A stretch of DNA of 64,000 bases. It comes from Paralithodes platypus (Eukaryota; Arthropoda; Malacostraca; Decapoda; Lithodidae). Each line of letters starts with the position of its first letter. The stretch's first letter is position 1. The stretch spans positions 18,211,441 through 18,275,440 of the forward strand of contig CM064560.1 of the NCBI GenBank assembly GCA_032716605.1. Direction: 5' to 3'. Made by a program: the position numbers and the translations under genes. Under the pieces are notes generated by a model, which was not told where the DNA came from, did no database searches, and saw nothing but the letters and a program-made list of their open reading frames with translations. Positions 21,805 to 31,850 of the stretch are shown here, in pieces.

Positions 21805-22900
21805 CAGAGGTGGGCAGGTGCGCACCATTTGGCGCTCTGCGCTCTGCGATCCGGTGCGCATTACCAATATAGAGGAGCGCGGAGCGAGGAGCGGCAAAAT
21901 TCTGAAATCTGAGTGCAGGCGGGGAGCGCAGCTAGAAATTCGCGCTCCTTTCTGGTGCTCCGGAGGCAATTTTTCCTGTCAACAACAGGTACAAGAACGT
22001 CATTATCGTGTACAGTCATCGTACCGTTCGTACGGTGTTACCCACGGTGTTAGTGAACTGTGATACAGTGATACTATGATAGTGACAGACTGACAGTGTT
22101 ACAGTTGTTAACTTGTTATTTTTTGTTTTTTGGCTTTTGCTAACGCAAAGTAAACCTTACGGGCAAGTTACAGCTTACGAAGGGGCCTAAGGGTAAGTCT
22201 GGCAGTGGTATAGCCCGAGCCTGTCTGACTGTCTGAGTGTCTGTGGACAGCTTGGACGGGTCCAATAATCATAATATCATATTAAATTATTAATGATATT
22301 ATGATATTAAATTATTATTCATTTAATCATGTAATCAACTAAATAGTAAATACTAATCAATGTAATCATGTTGTATTGTTGTTATTGTATTGTTAGGCTT
22401 GTTAGAATGTTAGCTTGATAAGTTTAACTGTTTAAGTTTCTCAGTTTGGACAGTTTCTGTAATTCTTTATGTCATATCATAGATATCAATGGACAGTCAC
22501 AATGTCACAAACTCACAATGATATCAATCATATCATATCATTGACATTTGATTCATTGATATGACATAAAGAATAACAGAAACTGAGAAAGTGAGAAACT
22601 TAAACAGTTAAACTTCAGAAAGACACCATGACTTGAGGTTTTTTTAATGTTTTGAATTCTTGGAATTTAGTGAAGTGAAAGACAAAGGACAAAGTGAAGG
22701 ACAAAGGTAAATAATTAAATAACTTCTAGAAGCTGTTTTGTTTGTTTTGTTTTTTATATACCTATTTTTGGGAGCGCGGAGCGAGAAGTGCATCGGGTCT
22801 GCTGACAAAAGGAGCGTGTGAGCGCTGCCGCATTACCTTATGTCTGATGAGCGCGGAGCGCTGCCGCATTACCTGTCCCACCGGAGCGCGCCCACCTCTG
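21805..22900. mobile_element. Non-autonomous hAT element, 1096 bases
   Basis: The terminal inverted repeats start CAGAGGTGGGC at left and end GCCCACCTCTG at right. The 8-base duplication TTTATTAG flanks it (21797-21804 and 22901-22908), which is diagnostic of the hAT superfamily. GAGCGC/GCGCTC-rich subterminal repeats lie near both ends. There is no transposase frame; the centre holds a long imperfect palindrome. It lies in the DIRS-B 3' UTR. Confidence 0.92.
22422..22613. repeat. Long inverted repeat inside the hAT element
   Basis: GTTTAACTGTTTAAGTTTCTCA at left (in pieces) is mirrored at 22613 leftwards, giving two arms of about 60 bases with a few mismatches, including CTTTATGTCATATCA. 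The spacer is about 70 bases and repeats ATGATATCAATCATATCA-type sequence. Confidence 0.85.
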
Positions 22901-22960
22901 TTTATTAGTGGTATGTGATGTTTATGATGAATGTTCCACCTCCAGTCTTGAGAATTCAGG

Positions 22961-23064
22961 CGCATCGTCAATGATGAAGGGGCCACTAATAAATTATAGG
23001 TTTGAGTCCCGAAGGGAGGAAGGAAAACCTAATATTTAGTAGTGGCCCCGGAATCATTGACGAT
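22961..23064 (+). repeat. DIRS-B internal complementary region
   Basis: The joined-ends sequence runs ATCGTCAATGATGAAGGGGCC, then CTAATAAATTATAGGTTTGAG, then the 3' outer sequence ending GGCCCCGGAATCATTGACGA (each given in pieces). The CTAATAAAT variant matches A and D. Confidence 0.85.
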
Positions 23065-23131
23065 TTTGGCCCTCCCTTCCATCCCCTTCCCATTCATCTG
23101 CTACATTTTTGAGAGTTTCGATATGTCAGAT

Positions 23132-23471
23132 TAAGGAGGAACGCTCGCAGTAAGCGGGATGACGAGCGGTACCCAAGAGCAGAGGTCTGGGAAGCGCAAA
23201 GCTAGGTCAAGTTTAATTTTTACTTTTATTTATTTATTACTAGTTTCTTCTAGTAGTGGACCCACATCATAAGGACGATTCCGTGAGTGGTTATTAAGAG
23301 CGTTTCGCTCACGATGTAAGGCAATCGTATTTTGAGTTCTCCTTAGGCGGGGAGTTTGAACAGCAAGCTTGGTGTTCAAAGATTGGCCATTACCTACGTA
23401 AGGCGCATCGTCAATGATTCCGGGGCCACTACTAAATATTAGGTTTTCCTTCCTCCCTTCGGGACTCAAAC
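23132..23471 (+). repeat. DIRS-B 3' inverted terminal repeat
   Basis: The inner 70 bases are the exact reverse complement of window positions 1-70. The outer end is ...GGGACTCAAACCTATA, with the AGGTTT/AAACCT hairpin. Recombinase coding of DIRS-A starts directly at 23472. Confidence 0.9.
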
Positions 23472-24070
23472 CTATAGTCTAGCGACCAGGTAGGCATGAG
23501 CTGGCGTGGTGGTGGGCGTAGCTTGAAACATGCCCTCATGAAGCCTATTTCTTCTGCCTGCGGTATGGATAGACCTCTGAGATCGAAAAAGGGGGTGCTA
23601 ATGGCTGACAAGTGATTCTTTAGTGTAACTACTGAGAAGCGTTTATGTTCAAACAAATAATCTAAGTATTTAAAAATGAGAGCCACTGAGGCGTCTTTTT
23701 GTGCTGTCTCCACTATCCAGGTTGTGAACGTTTTCCAATGTGATTGGTACTGTCGCCTGGTGGACATAGTATACTGATTAAGAAATTTGCTTGTAACACT
23801 CTCTCCATACTGGGTTAGCCATTTGGCATTTTGAATGTCCATAAGGCAAAAGTCAGCGAGGTCTTTAGGTTGCCAATTGTTTCCAAGTGGAAGGACGAGA
23901 CCGGGAGTAGTACCGGGTTCTCGCACCATGTTTTCAACTGGTGATACCACAACTGAGCCGGCCATAGTGGCGCGATCATCGAGACTAGGCCTCGGTAAAC
24001 CCGTAGTTTGTGAACTACCTGACACATGAGTGAAGCGTCTGGAGGCAGAAAAAGATAGATGGAAGTCCAC
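23472..24070 (-). pseudogene. DIRS-A tyrosine recombinase, N-terminal part
   Basis: The frame covers the core-binding domain: MDIQNAKWLTQYGESV, TMSTRRQYQSHWKTF, VALIFKYLDYLF, VVTLKNHLSAI, and stops being recombinase at PTWSLD where DIRS-B is inserted. The catalytic domain (Arg, HxxR, Tyr) is not in the window. The frame overlaps the end of the RNase H linker frame (APLWPAQLWYHQL...), the usual DIRS overlap. Confidence 0.8.
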
Positions 24071-25472
24071 TTGTTCCAGTCCTCTGGAATGCTCAGCGAT
24101 TCGGCTAGAGCAAAAATCTGTTCTGACAATTCCAGCAACCTCCGAGACTTTGTTGACCCTTGCTTTTGAATGCAGTGTACTGCATTCAAGTTGTCCATTT
24201 GAAACGCAATTGACTTCCCCTGTAATGAAGAGCTGTGAGTTTGAAGGAAAATAGTGGGACTAAGAGTTCTTGTTGGTTTATATGAAGGTTCATGTCTGGG
24301 GATCAAAGACCTTGGCCCTGGTGGCCTAGGCTTGACTGATATCCCCAGCCTATTGTCCCTGAAGCATCTGTGTCTACCCATACCGTAGGCGGAGGAGAAA
24401 CCCACGTCATTATCGAGTGCAATGTTTCCTTCTTTGCCCAAACCAACAGTAAGTTGTGAATTAATGGAGGAATGGTCCATAATTTTCCCGCCGGCAAAAG
24501 TGGGAAGAATTTGTTGCCTTCCATGATTAATCTCTTTACTTTCTGCCGGCCCAACTTTACCGTTAATTGGATCCAATTGAGAGAACCGACCAGGGACTCC
24601 CATGTCGTTCTCGTCGTATTCAGACTGTGGAGAAAACGAAACAGTTTCCTGCGAGATCTGTCGCGATTGTCCACACTCTGAGTGAGAGTCAGATTGGCCG
24701 TGTCCCAGACCAGCCCTATCCATTGGATTTCCCGTGTGGGTACAAGGAGAGACTTTGCCAAGTTGACCTTGAACCCTAGGGTCTGTACATGATTTATGAC
24801 TTGGTTTACATGAATCTGACATAAACTCTCTGACTCTGCCACTACCAGCCAGTCGTCTAGATACCACATCACCTTGATCCCTTGAGCTAATAAAGGCATA
24901 AGGGCTTGCTGGACTAATTTTGTGAAAATTCTCGGTGCCAGGTTCAACCCGAAGGGTAATCTCTGAAAGATGTAAGTCTCTTGCCTGATCCTCAAGGCGA
25001 GGAATTTTTGGAACCTTTTGTTTATGGGGACATGCCAATAGGCGTCTTTCAGGTCTAGGGAGCACATCCAACCTTGCGGCGGAAGTGTGAGCCTGATTTG
25101 ATTCACTGTGAGCATCCTGAAGGGTGAATTGTGAATATGAGTGTTCAGATACGAGAGATCTACTACTGGTCGCATCTGCACACTGTCCCTCTTTGGCACT
25201 AGAAAAAGTCTGGAGGTGAAAACATGGCAAGTTGGATTTACCGGGACAATGACATGCTTGGTGATAATTTCTTGGACAAGTGACTCCACCTCTAAAGAAA
25301 CATGATTGAACTCATGAGTTTGACGTAAACGAGGTCGTCGGAGCCACCGCCAAGTGATGCCTTTGCTTACCACTGTCCGGGCCCACGTTCGCCGGGGCCA
25401 GGCCCTGCGGCATACCTGGAACGACCCAGTTTCTGTACTGGGTCTGTTCGCCGGGACTACTCTCGAATCCAA
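24071..25472 (-). pseudogene. DIRS-A reverse transcriptase / RNase H
   Basis: The RT frame is open from 25472 to 24303: RAWPRRTWARTVV, SRLFLVPKRDSVQMRPVVDL, MCSLDLKDAYWHVPI, LPFGLNLAPRIFTKLV and the active site YLDD at 24852-24863. RNase H begins VWVDTDASGTIGWGYQS. A TGA just after HQGQGL (24303-24305) replaces the Trp codon seen in DIRS-D, and a frameshift follows about 50 bases on. The rest (KSIAFQMDNLNAVHCIQKQGS; EDWNKWTSIYLF) is in another frame. The RT itself is the best preserved DIRS RT here. Confidence 0.88.
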
Positions 25473-25513
25473 CTCGCCCGCAATAGGCCCCGGGAGAGAG
25501 AGAGTGTGACTGA

Positions 25514-28412
25514 CTAGTTTTTTGGTGGTGGTGTAGTGGGATGAGACGGCTGGCTGGTTTTAGCAGACGTCGATCCCTGATGAGGCTTGTTGTGAGACTT
25601 ACCTTTGTTATCCCACTTGCCTGACTGTTTACCCTGCTTGTGTTTGTGCTGAGTACCTCCCTGCAGTTGGGGAGCTCTGGGGTCCCGAAAGGACTGTTTA
25701 GCACTAGGAGCTTGAGGCTTATTACCGCCTTTTGGTTTAGAGTACGGTTTCTTAAACGACTCCTTCCTAGGCTGGGAGGTACTCTGCCTTAGGGTGTCCA
25801 TCATATTGAATACTGCACTCCATGTATCCATATTAAGTAGTGAGGCAGTTAATACCGGGGAAAGTGTTGCCCGGCGACCTACGTCTTCCGGCAACTTTTT
25901 TACCAAGTATACTCTTAAGTCCTGGCGAGCTCTGACCGCCTCCATGATAGCTATTCTTATATCACCTAAGGACTGAATGGAGTTTTGTAACAGAAGCCTC
26001 CGTGATAGTTCCGTGGCCTTCCACACATTCTGATCCGAGATGGCTGTAATGGTTCTCGTGAGTGACTGGGCAATTTGGCGACTTACGAGGTATTGAGAAA
26101 ATAGTCTAAGTGCTTTACTGCGTAACTTGAAATCTCTGTCCAAGTGGGCCGGAGGGGGAGTAAAAAAGGGGTCGTTCAATTCGTAAAGTACGAGCTTGGG
26201 AGCCGCTAAGAAGTCAAACAAAGCCGGCGAAACCCCTCCGGTCTTATTAACTGATAGTGAGGACCATAAGTGGTTCTCTTGGGGGATCTGATGGGAGGAT
26301 TTCGATGTAATGGTGGCTGCGAATTGTTGCGCCTCAATTTCCCAGTCAACCCATGGACCCGCACCTACCTGCCCCACCTGCAGAACTGGACTGTGGCCTA
26401 GATCGAGCGCCGTAATTGTATCCAATTCCGGTGTCAGTGCATTGAGTGACTTTATGTCGTTCATGCCGTCCGATCGTCCCCAATCTGCAAAAAGTTGTGC
26501 AGCTGAGGCAGGAGGTAAAGCCGGTGATGCAGAGTATACGACAAAATTAGCACTGTATACATCTTTGGCCCTGAGTTTCTTACTCCTACTTACTTCAATG
26601 GTCCATTCACTATGAACCGGAAGCTCCCCCGAAACGGTCTGCTGTGACATATGTGGTTTCTGTGCTATTGCCGGAATCCATGAGCAGTCTGGCCCGTATA
26701 GGAGGGGCATAGGGCCTCTCCTCTGTGGGAGTTTATCAAGAGGGGGAGGAGTAACATCCGTGATTACACAGACTTTAGAGGTAGTCAAGGAGGCAGGCAC
26801 TGTCGTGCTACATGCCGTGGCCGAAGCCGGATTTACGTTAAGTGGAGGTAAGGAAGCTTGGGGAGGCTTAATGCCGGTAGGTTCTAAAGGTCTTACTGTA
26901 GAGTCAATCGGGGGAGCTACCGGGGTACTAGTGGAAGGACCTGGGGTAGTAGGAACATATTGTTGCATAATTTTATTTAAAATGTCATTTAGTTCATCTG
27001 TAGTCACACACTTACTGTGGGACCCCCTAGAGGATTGAAAGCTCCCTTCGGATTCCTCCTCATTGTTCACTTGTTGAGCCGAGGACAGATCCACGTCCTC
27101 TGACTCCCCTGGTATGTCTATCACTTCCGGCGTTTGTTGCCGGGTTTTAGGTACCTGGTTATCCGGTGGCCAAACCAGATCTGGGACAGACGAGGGGAGT
27201 GTGTCTAAGTTAGTATTCTTCCCCGTCATGGCCTGGTTATCACTTGAGGGATTTAGCTGTGACGGCAACTGTCTCCAGACTCCCCGGTCCTGTCCTGCAG
27301 GTGGTTGGGAGTCCTTCACCTGAGAGTCATCATAAGTCTGACGTGAGCAGGTCTGAGAGCCCCCATAGTTTTCGGCTAATACCCTATTCGACACAATTGG
27401 TGGACCTCTACGTGCTACATAATTTAGCTTAGGAATAGCAAAAGTAAAGTCATGTGGTTCACTCAAGGACTGACTATTTACATCCCTAGGACCCGACTCA
27501 ATCCCCTCCGCCCCTACCTCCGAGCTGCCCGATTGGGCGTAAGTCAATGTGGAGGTAGAGGTGGAGGGAAGTGGCCGCGACCCCGGCGTAGGCTGGTGGC
27601 GCGGCTTCGTGACATCCGTGCGGGCACTTTTATGTCCTGAACTACTATGTCCTGAACTAAATTGTCTTGCCGAAGAATCCGAATCCTCCCTCCGTCGTTT
27701 AGTCGACCTAGCTGATTCAACTGATGAATGACGAGATTGTTTATGGGGGGGACGTGATATGGACTGAGACTTGGTACTCGGGGAAGGAGACCGTCTTCTC
27801 TTCGACCGGTCAGGGGGGGCTCCTCAGCACTTTCACTGTCACTACTATTACTACTCACCAGTTCTTTGGATAGGACTTTAGTTTTCGATTTTAGTTTTGT
27901 TGACTTGGCCGAAGTTGATTTTACTAAAGGAGATTTAATAACTAGATGATCCCACAGGGACAGAGAGGGAGATGTAGACCGAATGAGAGGTGGAAGGATG
28001 GAGTGAAGAAGTACATGAACGAAGGCGGTGCTGGTTGGGGGGAGGGGCGTCGACTGACTGGGGACAGAGGTGCATGGGGGTGGTTCGTTCGTGGCCACCC
28101 CTTCGGGGATCACGGCGTCAGGCAATAGATAGATAGATCCCACAGGGCCTCATCGTCACAGTGTAATGCCTTATGGGCCACGTCCTTTGCGTACCCATTA
28201 AACAAGTTCTTAATCTCTTTTAGAGTCGCAAGGCATGAAAGGTCTCTCTTGTCGAAGAGCGCCGCTCTTAGTTCTGAGCACACGGCACATCTCTGCGACA
28301 CCCATAATCCCTGTGAACGATCGAGGCACTTAACGCATTTATTACATAATTCACGTGCGAAAACTGGTAAGAGAAAACAGGTAGGAGTAGCGCATAAGTC
28401 AAACCGAGGCAT
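25514..28412 (-). pseudogene. gag: DIRS-A gag, interrupted by an RTE fragment
   Basis: It starts at ATG 28412. Residues 1-45 hold the seven-cysteine pattern (C7, C12, C23, C26, C29, C42, C45). After the RTE fragment come a Ser/Arg/Lys-rich region (27947-27550), then, past a frame change near 27545, a 677-residue open frame with the GELPVHSEWTIEV...KLRAKD block (about 26620-26570) and the conserved helical block (DIRIAIMEAVRARQDLRVYL). The tail is basic and Gln/Lys/His-rich, as expected for nucleic-acid binding. Gag function is inferred from position and conservation. Confidence 0.82.
27960..28135 (+). mobile_element. RTE-3: 176-base 3' fragment of the RTE LINE
   Basis: It matches the 3' end of RTE-1 and RTE-2 from GACAGAGAGGGAGATGTAGA to the ATAG repeats, including the last about 45 codons. 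The 12-base target duplication GATCCCACAGGG is present at 27948-27959 and 28136-28147. It splits the DIRS-A gag. Confidence 0.92.
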
Positions 28413-29690
28413 GATGGAGCTAGGACCCCCCCTTGCCGTAATCGGCTCACCCAACTTCCGCCGGTACTGCTACTGAAGTGTTGTGATCTGGAAATAGAAA
28501 TTTCCAGGAATCAATGCTTATAAGGATAACCTGAGAGGTGTTAAGACATCCTACCTCAAGTCTGCCGGAAAATTAGTTATAGCCACTGCTACTCTAACTT
28601 TCCGCTGGACTTGGCTAAGAGAAGCTTTTAGGTTTCTCTGATTTATTTGAACTGCTTGCCTGTGACAAAGGTGTCACTGGCCCTTGAAAACCTTAAGCAT
28701 TTTACTATCAATGACTATTTGGACTAGAGAGATAGTAACTGACCACGTATTCTTGTAATCACTGACTATTTAGTCAGTGTTTACCTTTGAACTGTGCGCC
28801 GGGCGTACTAAGTTGCAGCGTGAGGCTATCGGTCAGGGCGAGTTCACTCGGCGGGCCGAGTTACTCCCTGAGGAAATCGCATTTCCGCCGGGAGGTTCGT
28901 GGTTTAGCATACCACGCCGGGACATTTGGTAAGTTCTGAGAAACAGGCAGCTGGCTTTGAAAGCCGCCGGAAAAATGAACCAAAATTTTCAGAGGTGCTG
29001 ACTTATCTGTGAAAGTCAGACACCCCCAAAAACCCCACACCAACAGGACGTCTCCTTATTTCCTCTAAACATGTAAAATCTCACATGCAAACTCAGGGAA
29101 ACACTTTAGGCTATGACATATATAGAATAATATTATTCATCAAATAATGACCCCTATAGCCTTACCCGGAGACCCCTACTGAGGCTGGCCACGAGGCTCG
29201 TAGAAAACAGCAAAAACGGCAGCTCCCAACCTCCTGAAGACCCAGCAGAAGCAGCACATGGTGAAGAGGCCCATGAGAGGGGCCCACGCGCAAACCTGGA
29301 CTCTGGAAGATTCCACACCACGTGTGGCAACCCTTAAACCAAAGCGTCTGCTAAAAACAATAATGCAACTGCCTCATAGAGATGGCCTGAAGCATATTCC
29401 TGCGTCGAAGTAGCCTCCTAACTAATAGTTAAGAAATAGCTAAGGCGCATAATGACAATAACATAAAAAACACATGATGTGCAGATCCTGGTGGACTCGA
29501 AGCGCCTGTACAAAGTACCCTATTTTAACACTTCCTGCGGGCGTACCAATGGGGTAGCCTGTGCTAGCTAATCTAAAACCTTGTTCAATACAACTCAGAT
29601 ATATACAAATGAGTAAGGACTCACTAGAAGGGAGCAAACGAAGAATGAAGCGGAGCACACTGGCACTCAACCTCTCGGTACGACCGCGGG
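28413..29690 (-). other. DIRS-A 5' leader
   Basis: This non-coding leader contains CCAGGAATCAATGCTTATAAG (in pieces, 28515-28535), which is conserved in all copies. A hairpin lies at 28898-28916 inside a CCGCCGG-flanked block shared with DIRS-D. The palindromic CCACACCACGTGTGG is at 29313-29327. CCTGCGGGCGTACCAATGGGG (about 29532-29552) is shared with DIRS-D. The open frames are short and have no family match. Confidence 0.7.
28898..28916. other. Conserved leader hairpin, DIRS-A copy
   Basis: CGTGGT (28898-28903), a 7-base loop and ACCACG (28911-28916) form a perfect stem, with CCGCCGGGAGGTT before and CCGGGA after. DIRS-D has the same stem with a different loop at 49422-49440. Confidence 0.6.
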
Positions 29691-29918
29691 AAGAGGAAGA
29701 AAGTATGGCGGCTCAGGGAGCAGCGGCAAGGAACCCCACACAAGAAGTCCATGAGATGGAAAGCTATAGTATAACAATTATTAAGTATATTTGTCTTTTT
29801 TATATTTTACGAAGGTTTTTTCGTAGCGAGTAGATTCAAACTGGCTACTGCGGGCGCTTGAATGAAGGCTATTATATTAATAGGCATATCGTCAATGATG
29901 GAGGGGCCACTAATAAAT
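29690..29918 (-). repeat. DIRS-A 5' inverted terminal repeat, outer part
   Basis: It resembles the other 5' repeats (TTTTTTCGTAG, AATAGGCATATCGTCAATGA, GGAGGGGCCACTAATAAAT). The inner boundary is approximate because the partner repeat lies outside the window. Confidence 0.75.
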
Positions 29919-29944
29919 CCTATTATACATACATACATTAAAGA

Positions 29945-30190
29945 CTATGATGCACATTGTGAGTAGGTCAGTCTTTTTGTTCACCTAATGGAGGCATTCC
30001 AGGTAGCCCGGTCTTTGACGTCCCTTCTAGTCAGCTCTTTGGCTGCAAGATCGGTTTGTGCCACCTACTCCCATGTTTTTCTTGGTCTTTGCGATGCGGC
30101 GACTCCCTCCACATTCATAGACTTGCTTTACTTAACCCAATTATTCTCATCCATCCATTCCACATGTCCATACCATCTAAGGCTACTCCT
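29945..30190 (-). mobile_element. LINE C-terminal relic
   Basis: The minus strand reads RWYGHVEWMDENNWVK and RPRKTWE, then DLAAKEL and DVKDRATW, with several stops. This is the conserved C-terminus of RTE-like and related LINEs (RWxGHVxRM...RPRKTW...DR..WR). It is an old fragment in the gap between DIRS-A and DIRS-D. Confidence 0.65.
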
Positions 30191-30205
30191 ACGCATCTCC
30201 TCCTG

Positions 30206-30385
30206 GGGAGGTGTGGTGGAGTGGTCTTGCCACTGGACTGGTAATCCAATGGACCCGGGTTTGAATCACGACATGTCAAAGGGAATATATTATTGGGATG
30301 GAATTTGTGTTGTACCTAGTATCAGTGCATTACCACAAAGCCCACCAAAACGCCAAATATATACCCTTATTGTTCCCTGATTAAA
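30206..30385 (+). mobile_element. tRNA-type SINE
   Basis: The A box TGGTGGAGTGG (30214-30224) and B box GGGTTTGAATC (30257-30267) are at normal tRNA spacing. The arm CTGGA CTGGTAA TCCAA gives an anticodon-like GGT (Thr-like). The T stem is mispaired, so this is a SINE head and not a working tRNA. The tail up to DIRS-D is AT-rich. Confidence 0.7.
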
Positions 30386-30386
30386 T

Positions 30387-30732
30387 TATAGGTTTGATCC
30401 CCGGAGGGGAGAAGAGAAAACCTAATATTTAGTAGTGGCCCCGAACTCATTGACGATATGCCTATTAGTATAATAGCCTCCTTTCAAGCGCCCACGGGCA
30501 GCCAGTTTGAAACTCCCGCCGCGGGGAAACGGAGTACTACACGTCATAAGTGTAACGCAACTTCTCTTATGGAATCGTATTATGATTGGGGTACGCACTA
30601 CAAAAAACTCCGTAAAAAATAAAAGAGAAAAAATAAACTCAAAACTTGATTTGCTATAGCTTTCCATCTCGTGGATTTCTTGCGCGTGGATTCTAGCCCA
30701 GACCGTGGCAAAAGAGACGCCATTCCGCCTTC
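30387..30732 (-). repeat. DIRS-D 3' inverted terminal repeat
   Basis: It is inverted relative to 50228-50517, with the inner boundary at CCGCCTTC (30732) / GAAGGCGG (50228). The outer extension TATAGGTTTGATCCCCGGAG is absent from the 5' repeat and folds as a hairpin. Confidence 0.9.
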
Positions 30733-30790
30733 ACTAACATATTAAGACTAAACTCAAGATATCAACGAATGGGAAGGGGATGGACGGGAG

Positions 30791-30892
30791 GTCAATGATT
30801 TCGGGGCCACTACTAAATATTAGGTTTTCTCTTCTCCCCTCTGGGGATCAAACCTATAATTTATTAGTGACCCCTCCATCATTGACAATATG
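30791..30892 (-). repeat. DIRS-D internal complementary region
   Basis: It carries the joined ends: CCTATAATTTATTAG on the plus strand, which is the junction of the 3' and 5' outer ends, flanked by the two CATTGAC blocks. Confidence 0.85.
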
Positions 30893-31420
30893 CCTGATAT
30901 CGCAAGACTGGAGGGGGACATTCGTAACAATATCAAACCACTACCAATACCATAGGTAGAGAAAAAAGAATCGCACAGCAAATTTGAGTTTTTTATTGTT
31001 TACATACAATATATAAAAAATATAAAAGGATAGAAAGCAGTGCGTTACTTCGAAGACGATCTGCTTTATATATTTGATAAGATTCTCACCTCGAGATTCA
31101 TAAATTTGATTCTAATCTCGAGATTCATAACTTGTTGTCAGGGAACCAAAAACTTATCCCTGAATAACATATCTTTTGTCCTTGAACTTATTTGTACGTG
31201 TTATATAATTTGTACATAATGACTATATAGTTGCAACTATTATAGGCATCTTTACATAGACAAATATTTTAGAGCTGTAAAACCAGCTCAACTTATAAAG
31301 TATCACAGCTCGTGAACTTATCACATCCTCCGGCGGAGGGGCTCTCAGGGTCTTGGGGCTTACCTGCACCAACCCCCTTTTTCTTCTAAGATTAAACTTA
31401 GTAACTAATAGCACAATGAC
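30893..31420 (-). other. DIRS-D 3' UTR
   Basis: This is non-coding, AT-rich sequence between the recombinase stop and the complementary region. The part around 30900-31140 (AGTGCGTTACTTCGAAG, CTCGAGATTCATAA twice) is matched in inverted sense near 61840-62020 in DIRS-E. Confidence 0.65.
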
Positions 31421-31646
31421 TCATGAGACCCTCTGTCGTAAAGCTACACAGGCTAGCTTTGGTTTATCCAGGGCCACCGACAGGTATCGCGTCAGGAATG
31501 TATGATTTGAAGCCCACAAATTAGTGTTAGCTATGTCATTAATCGAATAATTTAAGAATCTAAGAGAGACAACCCACTTTCTGATGTCGTGGGCTCTGCC
31601 CACTACGCCGGGATTACTTTCCCTAATGACTTCTACGAGTAAGGAG
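31421..31646 (-). pseudogene. DIRS-D tyrosine recombinase, C-terminal part
   Basis: It encodes LLVEVIRESNPGVVGRAHDIRKWVVSLRFL and TFLTRYLSVALDKP (in pieces), giving the HxxR pair and the Tyr nucleophile. It is separated from the rest of the gene (37190 onwards) by a SINE-like repeat and the CR1-like LINE. Confidence 0.88.
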
Positions 31647-31829
31647 TTGTTGTTGTTGTTGTTCCCCAGGCTGCCTGGCCGAACAGCCCCAAGGTCCCGA
31701 GCAAGGCCAAGGCCGTAGAGCGCCCCCACAAAACCCTCCCTGCTTACCACTAACAAAGCCCGGGTGACCGAAGCCACTCTAAGGCAGGGAGCTGAGGAAG
31801 GCGCGGAAACGCCCGGGAAACCAAAGCCC
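31647..31829 (-). mobile_element. SINE-like repeat, copy 1, with AAC tail
   Basis: This 183-base insertion has the target duplication CGAGTAAGGAG at 31636-31646 and 31830-31840. Its tail, CTGTTCGGCCAGGCAGCCTG then AAC repeats, matches the 3' end of the I/Jockey-like LINE at 14056-14130. Its other end (GGAGTGGCTTCGGTC-like) resembles the 5' part of that LINE (about 17840-17870). Confidence 0.8.
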
Positions 31830-31850
31830 CGAGTAAGGAGTAAGGAGTAA

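Larger units (their letters stand above)
1..23471 (+). mobile_element. DIRS-B: plus-strand DIRS-type retrotransposon, 5' end off the window
   Basis: This is a tyrosine-recombinase retrotransposon. Its right end has an internal complementary region (22961-23064) and a 3' inverted repeat (23132-23471). Positions 1-70 are an exact reverse complement of 23132-23201, so the window opens inside the matching 5' repeat and roughly 270 bases lie off the left edge. Between the ends, in DIRS order, are leader, gag start (11039), gag end, RT/RNase H and recombinase (to 21302). DIRS-C, an RTE LINE carrying another LINE, and a hAT element were inserted later and add about 15 kb. DIRS-B sits inside the recombinase gene of DIRS-A, whose reading resumes at 23472. 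All its ORFs are broken, so it is a dead copy. Confidence 0.85.
23472..29918 (-). mobile_element. DIRS-A: minus-strand DIRS element interrupted by DIRS-B
   Basis: The 5' repeat's outer end is at 29918 and the element reads leftwards: leader, gag, RT/RNase H, recombinase. At 23472 the recombinase is cut in the codons for PTWSLD, where DIRS-B begins. The rest of the recombinase and the 3' end must lie to the left of the window. A short RTE fragment (27960-28135) is inserted in its gag. Confidence 0.85.

Noticed and set aside
23815..25230. A 471-codon frame on the minus strand taken as one protein
   Set aside because: Most of it overlaps the true RT frame out of phase. Only its end (RNase H remainder and the APLWPAQLWYHQL linker) is real coding.
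30206..30285. A functional tRNA-Thr gene
   Set aside because: The T stem and acceptor pairing are poor and the unit sits next to LINE debris, so it is called a SINE head.
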